Positions 1-10,689 of a stretch of 64,000 nt of DNA are shown here, one piece after another (the first letter of the stretch is position 1; each line of letters begins with the position of its first letter). This stretch comes from Tubiluchus corallicola (taxonomy: Eukaryota; Priapulida; Priapulimorpha; Priapulimorphida; Tubiluchidae). The DNA lies in NCBI GenBank assembly GCA_030141605.1, contig JAQGDQ010000579.1:1-64000 (forward strand), read 5' to 3'. The notes beneath the pieces are model-generated. The model made no database searches, was not told the DNA's origin, and saw only the letters and a list, made by a program, of their open reading frames with translations. The translations under genes and the position numbers were made by a program.

Positions 1-1328
1 AGAAGACCAGGTTTCTTAACTGCGTCTGAATAGCTGGTATTGTGAGATGAACCAATACGTAAATTAAACGAGTTATTTAGGCGCGAAATTGCAGAATTGT
101 GTTGGTATGGGTTTGTATGGGACATTGGCTTGCGTCTTGTTTTCACGTACCAACGCTTAGGATCATTGTGTAAACATAAGTTCAGTCGTTCTGCTAATTT
201 TGATACACCAGCACGACTTAAATGTAAACCGTCTCTTGCCATTAACCCTTCAGCTAAAAAATGACTTTGAATGTTGCACAATAAATAGCCCTCTTTGTTA
301 GCTAAATAGACTAGATCATCATTGAAAGAGCGTATAAGCTCGTTTGTCAGAAAGATATTACATGGTTTTGCATTAAAATGCTTACTTTTTGAAGTCAGCG
401 GTATATTACAAATAAAAATGTTTGCAGCTTTAAACTTACTTGCAATGTTTTTTGCACAGTTGTCTGCAATTGTAATGATGTCTCTAACTGATGATTCTTT
501 GTCGATTTGCTGTCCAACCTCGTCGCATTTTTGCGCTAGCCGTCTTATGTCATTTACACCACAAGCGATGATCACATTTTCAAGCTTCATAGCTGGATAA
601 TGGTTTAACACTTTTGTGCTTAACTCTTCTAATGTTAAGCCTCTGTATGAGTGTACCTGGACGTTTTGCCCGATGTCCTTTGGATTTAAGTATACGGTCC
701 GTGAGTCTCCCAGGACTAGCGTTTGAGTGGTCGCATGTATGGTCTTATGATTTTTCCTTCTTTGATTCACAGTTATTGTGGCATTGCAAGTTTCCTTTTC
801 CTGCAAGGTTTCGCCCTGCGATGGAAGGTCATTATTGCCGTGTTTCGATGAGGAGGTGTCTCCATTCACAAGCAAAGTTTGACTTGCTTCATCTGTGTGA
901 CTGGGATCTTTGGAGGAATTATCACTTGTTTGGTTGCTTACATTTCGCTTTCTTTTTTGTAGTTCAGAGAGTTCCGTTGATAATTTATGAACCTTTTCGA
1001 TGAGAGTTGACTGCTCTTTATAGCTGGCAGCTAGTTTTGACTCCAAGCATTGAATTGTCTTTTTACTCTCTTTTTCGTCATTTTTGGTTTTTATTTGCAA
1101 GGCAATTAGCATTTGTTTATATCGTTCGCCCTCTGGATCACCAACAAGTACGAAGTCGGGAAACACAATTTCTGCCGCCTCGTGTCCATCATTTCCCATA
1201 TTCGTCGTTTGCCTATGTTTTTTGAAGCACCTTTCGCACGTTGCAAGAAATAGCTGATTTTTATTTACTGGATTTTTTGCACTTTTGCAAAAAACTTTTC
1301 CTTGCCATTCATGTATGTCTTTTAACAT
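1..1328 (-). CDS. SGNH/GDSL-hydrolase-domain protein, probably ORF1 of a CR1/L2-like LINE; runs off the left edge
   Basis: An uninterrupted frame of 442 codons runs from an ATG at 1328 to the window edge with no stop, so its C-terminus is missing. An in-frame stop lies just upstream (1353-1355). Residues 14-34 hold Cys/His spacings (CERCFKKH) like a degenerate zinc finger. Residues 80-127 are Lys/Glu-rich and coiled-coil-like, followed by a Ser/Asn-rich linker. An SGNH hydrolase fold follows: block I LVLGDSRT (Ser209), a block II Gly at YRG (Gly230), block III GVND (Asn259) and block V RDGLHLS (Asp366, His369). All four catalytic positions are present. CR1/L2-group LINEs are known to carry such an esterase in ORF1 after a zinc finger, so a retrotransposon ORF1 is the best reading, with ORF2 expected beyond the left edge. 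It sits in an intron of the NCAM-like gene, in the same orientation. A host SGNH protein or a domesticated copy is possible. The lack of stops suggests a young copy. Confidence 0.75.
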   Translation of the reverse strand, partial: MLKDIHEWQGKVFCKSAKNPVNKNQLFLATCERCFKKHRQTTNMGNDGHEAAEIVFPDFVLVGDPEGERYKQMLIALQIKTKNDEKESKKTIQCLESKLAASYKEQSTLIEKVHKLSTELSELQKRKRNVSNQTSDNSSKDPSHTDEASQTLLVNGDTSSSKHGNNDLPSQGETLQEKETCNATITVNQRRKNHKTIHATTQTLVLGDSRTVYLNPKDIGQNVQVHSYRGLTLEELSTKVLNHYPAMKLENVIIACGVNDIRRLAQKCDEVGQQIDKESSVRDIITIADNCAKNIASKFKAANIFICNIPLTSKSKHFNAKPCNIFLTNELIRSFNDDLVYLANKEGYLLCNIQSHFLAEGLMARDGLHLSRAGVSKLAERLNLCLHNDPKRWYVKTRRKPMSHTNPYQHNSAISRLNNSFNLRIGSSHNTSYSDAVKKPGL

Positions 1329-1971
1329 ATACTTTGTTCGACGTAGTATCTTTTAACTATAAGTAAATTTGTACAGCCTTGGCCTCACGGCCTAATCACA
1401 ATCTATTCAACACTAACTGGTGAGAACTAAGAGAAATATTCACCCAAGCGCCCATGTTCCCAAAGCAACATTACTGGATAATTAACACTATAAATAGATG
1501 CCGTACATAACTTGATATTGAGTCAAGCAGCTTCAACAGGCGTTAAATTCACATCAGTGTAGTACTGAACCATAGCAATGCACCTCTTGTATGCTTAAAA
1601 TGCATGTTCCTTGCTCAAAACATCAACATTCACTTTCATACAGTTGATATAAAACCTAAATCTTAGTTTAAACACCATAATTGTTTTTCTGTTCAGAGAT
1701 CATTGTTTTTGCAATAGAATGGCTGTTTTTCATCAGTAATTCATTCTGCTTATCTTGGCTGGCACTATAACGGGGGTACATTTATAATGTAAAATAGACT
1801 TTTGGCACAGTAGGTAGAGGTAGGCGAGGTTAGCAGTATTCCTTATATTTAACACATTATGGAAATCCGAACAAGTCAAAGGTCGGCGTTAAGACGAGGC
1901 TGGCGTTAAGATGAGGTTTGACTGCAGTCACAATGAATAGTAGCTCAATGCATACAGGTAATGACACTTAC
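1329..1971. other. intron between the LINE ORF1 and the Ig4b exon; no gene seen
   Basis: AT-rich sequence with no coding signal. The part next to 1328 is probably the LINE 5' UTR on the minus strand. The boundary of the LINE insertion could not be located. Confidence 0.4.
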
Positions 1972-2137
1972 ACGTGACGCTCATCAACGCGTACTTGTAG
2001 CTGTTTCCTGCATCGTTACGCGCCTCACACGTATACTGTCCTTTATCCGTTCCTTGTACGTTTTCTATGGATAACGTCAGCACTTTGCTATACTTTTCGC
2101 CTCCGCGTTGCTCCGACATTGTTAGCCTACCATCCTC
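1972..2137 (-). CDS. NCAM: NCAM-like gene, exon 9: second half of Ig4
   Basis: This exon encodes residues 347-401 of the assembled protein plus one base. The acceptor is TTACAG at 2138 and the donor GTAAGT begins at 1971. It enters in phase 0 and leaves in phase 1. It carries the C-terminal beta strands of Ig4: LTLSIENVQGTD, then the GQYTCEARNDAG signature with the second disulfide Cys383, paired with Cys320 of the preceding exon. The leaving phase matches the start of a further Ig domain (Ig5 in NCAM/Fas2), which is not in the window. The family mediates homophilic adhesion at the cell surface. A shorter donor one codon inward is less consistent with the GTAAGT consensus. Confidence 0.88.
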
Positions 2138-3064
2138 CTGTAATACAAAATATTATCAACTATCTTTGTTCAATGTTTAGCAAAAATAAAATTAGCAAGA
2201 CAGATACGTTAGTTACTGCAACAATGCACCGCCACTTAAAAGGTCACGGTTCAATTCTGCAAACCCCATACGAAAAATGGCGCATTCGGCTTTTCTTTGG
2301 CATATAATGCTTTCTCCAAGATACAAGTGGTACAGGAATAAACTGGCATCCAGCAATAAGGCTGACAATAAAAATACTTTTGCAACCGTCTAATCTCCCA
2401 GGTATTATTATTTTTTTATCACACACCTGGCCGGGAATTTTATAACTTTTTCCGTACGTTCATATGCTTACCTGACGCAGTCACATAAAGTGCAGTTCTT
2501 AATTTAATAAAATGTAAACACTAATTATTACAACGTCGTTGTTTCAACAAGGATGCAACCATGTTGCTCTTTCGACGAGGGTTGCAATTTTGCATGATGC
2601 TGATTATCGTACCGGAGGCTAAAGAGTATCGTATTTTCCGCCAAATCAGCGTATTAATGGTCAAGTAGTATTGTGGCTTTTACCATATTTATCAGAACAT
2701 ACGTTGATAACGTACAAAAATGTATGACGGTAGTGTACATAATCAATAATTATACGATCATTTAGTAATATCAAACAAAAAAACTAAAGACCAAAGTGTA
2801 AAAAAATGCTTTAAAACATTACGGCTAACCAGTAGGAAATAAACTGTTTTTATAAACCATTTCATTGATTTCAACTGTTTTGAGATATTCTACAGTTCAG
2901 CTTCAAACATTCACAAAGCTTTGAAAAATCCCCCCCCCCCTCCCGAGACATCTGTTGAACTCATGAGATAAGACAGAAACAAATGCACAGGTCGAAGTCA
3001 CGTTTAACCCTGTCCAACTTGATGATGTAACACACATTCTGAGTGCTTACAGCATATAAACAAT

Positions 3065-3365
3065 TTGAAAAATTTGGAAAAACTTTGGTACTAGTAAGTG
3101 TGGTTCAGGTAACTTTCATCCTAGTAATTTTGGTACTAGGAAATTTTATCACTGGGAAAATTGGGTATGGGAAAATGTGGTACTGGTAAAAATTTAATAC
3201 CGGCGACGTTTTATCAAGAATTTTTGGAACAAGGTAAAAATAGTACGGAACAGGTTTCGTGCTAGGAAAATCTAGTACTGGAAAGATTAAACTCGTACGA
3301 GGAAAATCTGGTACAAAGATTAAACTCGTACGAGGAAAATCTGGTACAAAGAAAGTTTCACACTA
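3065..3365. repeat. degenerate tandem repeat based on GGTACTAG/GGAAAATCTGGTAC
   Basis: Short units containing GGTACTRG and GGAAAATYTGGTAC recur irregularly. The last two units (about 3287-3350) are nearly identical, so local duplication is recent there. Confidence 0.6.
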
Positions 3366-3892
3366 TGAAGATATCTCTCATAAAAAATATACGTAAAATG
3401 ATCATGTGTCTACGAGATCATTATAGGAGACATCATAAATGATCAGTGTAAAAGACTTATATAAGCAATAAGCGTTTAAACGGCATAAGTTAATTATACC
3501 CCAGATAAACTGTGAATAACAATTAAGAGGTCTGCCAAATACTAGATGTTCAACTTTAAACATTAAAGCAATAGTAGCTCTTGGCAATCTTTCGTAACAG
3601 CCAAGAAATCTTTAATTAAAAAGAGGGAAACTAATTGCCTTGAGACAGACAGCGTTTTTATTAATTTGACGACTCAGCTCATGCTATCTATCTGGCTGAG
3701 AGAGATTTTTCAGCAGCAGATTTTAGTTTTTTGGCTTGGAGAAACTGAAAAATGTGTTTCGAGTCTTTCCAGGCACTATACATCTACATAGCTATTATTC
3801 AAGCGTCATGTTTCATCACTGCAATGTCTCTGTACTTCTGCTGGAGAAATTTTAGTTGCAGAAATCTTGTATAGCTGGAGAAAACAACAGCA

Positions 3893-3903
3893 ACAGCAAC
3901 AGC

Positions 3904-3986
<83 letters not shown>
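3893..3986. repeat. (CAA)n microsatellite with CAG interruptions at one end
   Basis: About 30 CAA/CAG triplets. They give polyGln/polyAsn frames on plus and polyLeu/polyVal/polyCys frames on minus. These frames come from the repeat and are not genes. Confidence 0.97.
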
Positions 3987-3987
<1 letters not shown>

Positions 3988-4238
3988 ACACACTTGACCT
4001 TAACTCTCGCAGCATATATCATTCCATTTTCTGCCTGTGTTTGGGAGCCGCTTTTGTTGCACAACTCAGGTGAAGGAGGAGGGAAGGCAAAAGGAGAGCT
4101 AATTGGGCCAGTCGCGAGGTGGACCATCCACTGATTGATTGACTTTTTGTGATCTGTGTATTTCTTTCATTGGGCGACTTCAAGTCCAGATCATTAAAAC
4201 AAAAGGTCTTCTTTAAGTAATTGTTTAAAAATTATTAC

Positions 4239-4384
4239 TGGCTGAGTTCCTAAAACAAACGCTTCCTGGTCCTGTTTTTTCCACGTCATTTCCGGCAAAG
4301 GATCGCCAGTAGCCTCACACACCAGGTCAACAATGTCGCCCTCTACAGCAGTCTTGTTATTCGGTTGCTTCACTGTCGGGGGAA
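4239..4384 (-). CDS. NCAM: NCAM-like gene, exon 8: first half of Ig4
   Basis: Residues 298-346. The acceptor TTGCAG precedes 4384 and the donor GTAATA begins at 4238. It enters in phase 1, completing Ile298 with the previous exon, and leaves in phase 0. It shows the Ig start PPTVKQPNNKTAVEG, the first disulfide Cys320 in DLVCEATGDP, and the core Trp332 in MTWKKQ. NKT at 307-309 is a possible N-glycosylation site. The CEAxGDPxPxxxW pattern is very like Ig4 of NCAM/Fas2 proteins. Confidence 0.9.
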
Positions 4385-4559
4385 CTGCAAGAGAAAATGC
4401 AATAAATTAATTTCATGAAAAACATGACAAAATTCAACGAACCTGTCGGGTTTATTTTACTGTATCACTCAAATGTAGTAAAATGTAACAAAGAAATTTG
4501 CAAAAAATGTCTACAAAGCACAAAGTTAATTGATTCAATCAAATATTTGAAAATTATGA

Positions 4560-4805
4560 TGTAACTGGGAGACTTCGCGACTTTTCGTAAATGCATTGTG
4601 GCTGTACGCTAACCACGTGCTGGTTAAACTAGTTCAAGCTTCTGCAGCTTATTAAACGTTCACGCAAAAATAGCACAAAATTTTATTTTTGACGGAAGTT
4701 GTAGGTACGCTGCTTTTCTTCAGTCCAGGAATGACGTCATTGGTGGAAAAACGAGCGTTCAAAATGCGAGTGTCCGAACATGAAGTGATCGGCACTCCAA
4801 GGTAC
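4560..4805 (-). mobile_element. family C MITE fragment (TTAAAGG-ended group)
   Basis: Reverse-oriented partial copy. It shares the GGGAGACTTCG-CGACTTTTCGTAA region and the GAATGACGTCATTGG block with the copy at 55560-55988, and their complements with 20505-21034 and 34927-35452. Confidence 0.65.
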
Positions 4806-5039
4806 TAATTGCACTTGCATTACTAAATCATTCTAACATTTTTTGCAAATACTTTGCAAAAGGATCGATCTTTTCTTTTTTTAAATAGAATGCATTTTCC
4901 GAATATTTGCAGTAAGTAGCAGTGAGCTGCGTGTTAAATACATGAGAAATACAGGCACGGGGCTGGATTTTGATTTTGTAGATACTGTGAGGTCCCTGTC
5001 TCCCCGTGACAATTAACAAAATTAAATGCATAAGCCCAC

Positions 5040-5165
5040 GTAGAACATCTGAAGTTATTGAACTGATTTGGCAGACGGCTTTGCTTTACACGCAGGTCAC
5101 CTGACTGTTGTAGTTAAGACGTCCTGCTCCCTAATCTTAGACCTACAACAACTGCGCCTGCGCAC
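5040..5165 (+). mobile_element. family E repeat fragment
   Basis: Matches one end of the copies at 7128-7490 and 38245-38600, including GGCAGACGGCTTTGCTTTAC and the CAACTGCGC-TGxGCACAACAAAA end. Confidence 0.6.
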
Positions 5166-5204
5166 AACAAAACATTGAAAAGCTGCATTTTCCTTTTACA
5201 TCAA

Positions 5205-5869
5205 CAGCCGACAGAAACATTTGTTTCTTGAATGGCATTCTGCTGAAAAATAACCCAAAATAACTGAACCTTCAAGCAAAACTGGGCTCTTAAATTGTAA
5301 GTAAAAACGATCTACTCTTTAATACATTGAAAACGTACAATTTTTTCAAAAATGACTTATGTCAAAGAATTATTACGACACAAACACAATTTCGCATTTG
5401 CGCCACTAGTTCTTCGATGTTACATGCATTTCGCTATCCGCTAGTTAGACACTAGCACCTGTATTTCGGAAACCTGTTGCACAAAAACCAGTGCTGTACC
5501 TCTCAATTCAAATTTGTTAGTTTGTGACATACTGCAAACGTTCGACAGCTCATGCATGAGTACAGCAGTAAATATGAAATTAGAATTTTAGGGGTTTTAG
5601 TACAAAACATCGAATCTCTTACAGTAGCACTGTGCTTCAATCTTCCTTTTTGCAAACACGTGCAACATGCTCATGGAATGTTTCTGCTGTTGAAAATTTC
5701 GTTCGTTTGTGATGTCATCAATCGTTGGGCTCGCCCGTCGTTAGTTATGTTTTAAACGATTATTTAATTATCAGAAAAGCTTTTGCAGTTTTATTGGTGT
5801 TAAAATGTATACTTTTTATCGTATTTGAAAATGGGGTAGTATACGAAGTATCATCCTGTCTTCCTTTAA
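5205..5869 (+). mobile_element. family A MITE
   Basis: Contains the family core CAATCTACTCTTTA-like block, AAAATGACTTAYGTSAAAGAAT, AACAGTGCTGTACCTCTC and the terminal CCTGTCTTCCTTTAA. The left end is degraded. Confidence 0.75.
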
Positions 5870-6868
5870 AGACAGCACAATGATTGGAATCCTAACAATA
5901 TTAGAAGCAATAAAACGCAACGCAAGTTATTCTATTGTCAATATCTATGTCAGCATTAAAAGCAGGACAACTGAACCTTTTTGGAAAAAAAAACGTTCTT
6001 GGAACGCTGGCATGTCTTCAAGATTTTCAGTAAAACGTAATCGTTCCCATAAACTTTTAACAGCACAAGTTACGAGCATTTGTATTTTATTATTGGATCA
6101 TTGGATTGCCATATCTCAAAACGCAACAAATGAAGCTGCAATAGAATCTACAAGATTTGAGCAACAGAATTTACGACAGAAAGAAATATTCTACTTACGC
6201 AGTATATTCTACTTTCACATTACGCAGTACATGTTGTTAGTGTACTTCTCATTACAGAATTATTTTTTAGGCCAAAATAATATATGGAGTTTACACGAAG
6301 GCCTATGAATATGACTATGACTATGATTAGGCCACGCACGTTGAATCCGTGTATACAAGCCCTTTTGTTCGCTATTGCGCGAAAATATGTAACACCTAAT
6401 TGACAACGAATGTGGCAAGTCGACTTTGAAACAGGCTTGCCCAATTGTGAAACAAATTAGCTTCAGGCTGCGTTAGGCAACTGGAATATTGATTAGGGTA
6501 GATTTTTGTCCATTTTTCAAGCACAACTTTGGCACCAAAAGACCAAATATTTATAACAGGCCTCAAACAGGCCATTTCTTGCAATCACTGAGTTCCCCAA
6601 AGCAAACTGTCATACTGAAAACGAACAGACTTAATAACTAACCCGAAAATAATCTGCGTTGTTGTCTACTGAGCACCTCTCTCAGCCCATGGTACACAAT
6701 GTAACAGTTCAGCAGTATTGCCAGCTACCGCAAGCGCTACCTAGTGGTGGACGAATGCCGCCTTTGTTATTACTTAACTGGTTAGTTGCCAGACTCACCT
6801 GCACGGATTCAACCTGCGCTGCGTTCGTGTAAGGTCAGTAATAGTAAACTTAGGGGTGTGGTACTTAC
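5870..6868. other. intronic sequence without recognised genes
   Basis: A 142-codon plus-strand frame (5880-6308) is AT-driven with no recognisable domain and no splice context. Nothing else can be supported. Confidence 0.5.
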
Positions 6869-7025
6869 TCATGACCTCTAATTTTGCATTGGCCTCTGAG
6901 CTTCCTGCCGGATTTTCGACTCGACATTTGTAATCCCCCTCGTCTTCTTTTACTAAATTGAGAATTCGAAGCGATCCGTCGTCTTCTTTAATGTACTTAT
7001 CGTCGTTGTCCAGTATTACAGCATT
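6869..7025 (-). CDS. NCAM: NCAM-like gene, exon 7: second half of Ig3
   Basis: Residues 246-297 plus one base. The acceptor is CTTTTCAG before 7025 and the donor GTAAGT begins at 6868. Phase 0 in, phase 1 out. It contains SLRILNLVKEDEGDYKCRVE with the second disulfide Cys279 (partner Cys231) and NPAGSSEANAKLEV, the G strand leading into Ig4. Confidence 0.92.
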
Positions 7026-7733
7026 CTGAAAAGAAGCCATTTAATAACTTAAAATTAGTACTTAATGTAGGCTAATCCTATTTCCAGCAGGTAACACACT
7101 GTGCATACAATTATCCTTTTTGCAGTTTCAGCGATTGATGATGATCCTGAAAAGGTCAGAGGTTAAGTGTACCAGACAACGCATTTGTGTACACTTGACA
7201 ACGCTTCGCAGTCCGTGCTGTTATAATAGTAACCGTTTTAACAGCTACATAGAACCCAACCTAGTTCATTTTTTGTTCCCAAGCTAGATCCTGCTAGTAA
7301 ATCACTCTACGAACAGACTAATGCATAACTAAGTAAAGTCCACGCAAAACAACTGACTGATGTGGCGGTCAGCTTTGCTTTACCCATATGTCATGTGATG
7401 GTCGTAGTACAGACGCGTTCGTGTGGTACACTTTATCTTTGGCCTGGCCTACAGCAACTGCGCGTGAGCACAACAAAACTGTGATAAGGCTTATTACATG
7501 CTACACATAAGTGTTTTGTCAAATAACAGCTGAAAAGTAATCAAAACCGCAGTTGATGACAAATTATTTGGACAAGAAAGTATTTAGTACTACAGAAAAA
7601 TTACTCAAACAATTTACATAACAGTTATAAAATTAATATCAAATAAAAAAATTGTAACATTGCCATAAGCAGAGAATGAAGCTTGCTCACTTGACGACGT
7701 GACGACAACAAGTAAAAAGGTTCGTTATCTCAC
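7026..7733 (-). other. intron within Ig3; contains a family E element
   Basis: Mostly occupied by the family E copy at 7128-7490; the remainder is AT-rich. Confidence 0.7.
7128..7490 (+). mobile_element. family E repeat, about 360 bp
   Basis: A near full-length reverse complement of 38245-38600. Shared blocks include GGTCAGAGGTTAAGTGTACC and ACTCTACG-ACAGACTAATGCATAAC. Both copies have GGTTAAGTGTACC-like sequence near each end, which suggests terminal inverted repeats. The family is unidentified. Confidence 0.75.
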
Positions 7734-7859
7734 CTTGTACCAGTTAAACAGAGGAGGAGGCACCCCGTTTGCTTTGCACGTGAACTGGGCCTCCAATCCT
7801 TCTGTTGCGCGAACATCTTTCGGCAAGTCAGTAATGCGTGGCGTCGTATATACTTCCAC
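7734..7859 (-). CDS. NCAM: NCAM-like gene, exon 6: first half of Ig3
   Basis: Residues 204-245, 42 whole codons. The acceptor TTATCAG precedes 7859 and the donor GTGAGA begins at 7733. Both boundaries are phase 0. It shows the Ig2-Ig3 linker VEVYTTPRI, first Cys231 in AQFTCKANG and core Trp243 in LFNWYK. The intron side of the acceptor is invaded by a 32-bp tandem repeat. Confidence 0.92.
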
Positions 7860-7862
7860 CTG

Positions 7863-7992
7863 ATAAAGACACAGCACACGTATATCAATATCACATACAG
7901 ACACAGCACACGTATGTCAATATCACATACAGACACAGCACACGTATATCAATATCACATACAGACACAGCACATGTATATCAATATCACAT
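7863..7992. repeat. 32-bp minisatellite, four copies, abutting a splice acceptor
   Basis: The unit contains AGACACAGCACACGTATATC and AATATCACATAC. The first unit lies within a few bases of the Ig3 exon acceptor. Confidence 0.95.
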
Positions 7993-8448
7993 ACTACAAA
8001 AGTACTGTGACATCTAGATTAATACAAACTACTCGACAATTCTGTACCAAATTTGCAAAACTATGTTTCCTGCACATTTATTCGTAATGCAAAAAATATA
8101 TAATGTTGGTAAGTAAATTTAATGTAAGGAAGACAAAAGCTCCACACAGGTGAATTAAAAATAACAAATCAAATAAATAAATAAAAGTCTCGACAAACTT
8201 TAGCGCACTGTGCAGGACTTTAGATTAGGGATGTTAAACGCTACAAAACACGGGCGCCAGCAGGCGGACGCACTGACGCATCTGCGTCCACACAATTTTT
8301 TAAGAATTTTTTTATATGGCTAAATAAAGTTTTTTAGCAATAAAGCAAGAAACACGGCAACCCTTTGTACGTTTGCGCAATCCCCGAGCAGTCGGCTGAT
8401 TTGCTTAGTGAAAGCTTTAGCTAACTGTAACTGCACTTCTGCATTCAG

Positions 8449-9052
8449 GGGGTGAACCCAAGGGGCCTGGGCCCCCCTTTCACAGTAGTAATGAAATTAT
8501 GAGTCACGAGTTTGAGGTGACACAATGAATTTTAAACTAGGGAGCTTGCCTGAGGAAATAGCTACTAACAACCACAAAATGGTTTAAAATGCAGCAAAAT
8601 TGCATTTATCTGTGTCCGGTGGGAAAAATAGCACACGCGCAAACATATTAAATTTCGTATGAACAGTGGGTGGGCTGTAAACTTAACAGTCTCAAATCAG
8701 TTTTATGTTTGATTATCCACAAGTTGCTGTGTAGATAATGTTGACACTAAATAAATTAAACTTAAGTAATGGTTCATCCGCATTGCAGTGTATTACGAAC
8801 CTGCTTTTAAGATATATATATATATATATATATATACTACAATAGAATACAATGAATATTACCTAGGTAAATGTAGGTAAAATATATTTATTAAGGCAGT
8901 ATTTTTCACGTTCGAGGAAGTTTATGTACCAAAATTTAGATCTCATATGAGGTCTCCAAAATACGCTAAAATACAGGAAAATGCGTTGGTGGCCCCCAGA
9001 CCCCCTAGCTGCTTGTGCGTCCAATTTTTTAACCTCTGACGGCGCCCATGGG
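8449..9052. mobile_element. DNA-transposon-like repeat remnant (CAGGGGGT... type end)
   Basis: Begins CAGGGGGTGAACCCAAGG and shares blocks in reverse complement with 49693-50095: ATGGTTTAAAATGCAGCAAA and the GGGGGTCTGGG end. The GGGGGCC-rich ends resemble hAT-type elements. The class is not proven. Confidence 0.5.
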
Positions 9053-10171
9053 TACAAATTTGACCAGACGACAGCGACGTGACACAATATTATTTTTCAA
9101 TGATATGATATCAATAATCTCCTTTTCAGACGATACGATACGACACGATGATTTCAAACAAAAAACGACACCAAATTTATGGTTAGTCTTTGTGCAGGAC
9201 ATCTCAGACACTGTACGCAGGTTGTTTTACGATTAATCTACCAATACATGTAATTTATGACAAAATTCTCTTCTTCATTTATAAGGTAAAATAATATGAA
9301 CATGTGAACTGCAACCAATAAGCATATTACGCTTAGATCTATTACTACGTAATACATACTTATTAACGTGAACTGCACTGCTTGTACGTAACTGGGAAAA
9401 TGCCCCACGGCGTCCCGTAACGGGCGTTTTCCCGGACCCAACTCGCGATTTTTTCAAAATTTTGCTCAAACAGCCTGTAGAAGAAACATTCTAGCAGGGC
9501 CGGCCCGGTGGGACTCTCAATAGGAGATATATAGCCCTTTAGAAAGAGGAAGAACAGGGCTACATTATGATAAGGGCTATATTTTAGGACACATCCACCA
9601 AGAGGAGTAGCGAGGAGTTAATTAGATGTTCTATTTTTGGCAATTTTCGCTTAGAAAACTGCTGACGCAAAGCCATTGTTGTGACGTCATCCATTATACT
9701 CTGCTTATAACTTTAATTCGGTAGAAAAAGATAAACAAACGAACACTACGTAAAACGTTTGCGTATTTTTGATTACAAGTGTATCTATAGGAAAAAATTT
9801 TTGCGGGGCCTTTGCTAGTATACTTATAGTTGTACTTAACTGGGAAAATGCCTCACTTGGCATCTACGCGTCACTACTGAACTGACTGAAGACAACTGCT
9901 ATTAGAAGAAGAAAGTACAAGAAATTTATTCGTACAACCTTACAAACAATTCATTTCTAATTTCTTTGCATAATGCTGAGTGCATAAATGAAAATGCAGA
10001 GGAAATAAAATTTACAAAGGTGAGCGATAAGTACCAAATTTAACACGATAACAATAAAAGCAAATTTTCTGTACCAATACAATAATCGATAATTATCGTT
10101 ATCGTTATCGCTAACATCTCTACATGTACAGCGGAGAGTCTATTTGTTAGTGTTTTACACCAGCACTGTAC

Positions 10172-10296
10172 CTTGATTTCAACATTTTTCAGCTGAGCTC
10201 GTTCAGCAACACCGGCTCGACACCGATACAGTCCGTTATCAGCCTCGGACACGTTGCGGATCTGAAGGCCGTTCTCGGTGATGGTGTACCGACCAC
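10172..10296 (-). CDS. NCAM: NCAM-like gene, exon 5: second half of Ig2
   Basis: Residues 162-203. The acceptor TTTTGTAG precedes 10296 and the donor GTACAG begins at 10171. Phase 1 in (completes Gly162), phase 0 out. NGLQIRNVSEADNGLYRCRA carries the second Cys187 (partner Cys140), and NVS at 176-178 is a possible glycosylation site. The following AQLKNVEIKVEV resembles the Ig2-Ig3 junction of NCAM/Fas2 and is the best family diagnostic in the window. Confidence 0.9.
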
Positions 10297-10689
10297 CTAC
10301 AAAACAGTTCATGTTAAATTGAATGCTAGTGCTAAAAAAGAGACAAACAAGAGCTGTAAAATTTTAAAGTGGGGCAAAACAAGTAAAACTTTTAGCCAAA
10401 AAAAACAAAAATCCTAATAGCCACACTGTACACAACTTGTGTACCAATATGTATATTAAACGAAAAGAGAATTCTTGCCCAAGTGTGATCTCATTGATGG
10501 TTTATTTTTCGAACCAGGCCCAACGGAAGAACAGGTGGCGAAAAACCTCCAAAATTGGACCATTTTTGCCCGTTTTTTTCAAAACTTATGCCTCTTATTT
10601 CTAGAGAATGGGAATGGTCCTTGGGTGGTGCTGGTAACAGTTAGACAGCCAGTTTAATGGTGGGTGTAGTAAGTCTATTTAGAGTTCAT

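Larger units (their letters stand above)
2138..4238 (-). other. intron between the two Ig4 exons
   Basis: It holds a degenerate tandem repeat (3065-3365), a C-run near 2930-2941 and a CAA/CAG microsatellite (3893-3986). No other coding evidence was found. Confidence 0.7.
4385..6868 (-). other. intron between Ig3 and Ig4
   Basis: Filled mainly by MITE remnants (C fragment 4560-4805, E fragment 5040-5165, A copy 5205-5869). The rest (5870-6868) is AT-rich with only short unsupported frames. Confidence 0.6.
7860..10171 (-). other. intron between Ig2 and Ig3
   Basis: Holds the 32-bp minisatellite (7863-7992), a DNA-transposon-like repeat (8449-9052) and a TA microsatellite near 8813-8836. From 9053 to 10171 I see no gene. 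A CAGGGCCGGCCCG string at 9497 resembles the end of another transposon, but the element is not delimited. Confidence 0.6.

Noticed and set aside
322-1225. Three plus-strand frames (322-600, 614-1003, 1007-1225)
   Set aside because: They are antisense shadows of the longer minus-strand SGNH frame.
3799-4134. Overlapping frames of polyVal, polyCys, polyLeu, polyAsn and polyGln
   Set aside because: All are translations of one CAA/CAG microsatellite.
5880-6308. 142-codon plus frame
   Set aside because: Composition follows AT content, no domain is visible, and it lies in an intron of a minus-strand gene directly after a MITE.
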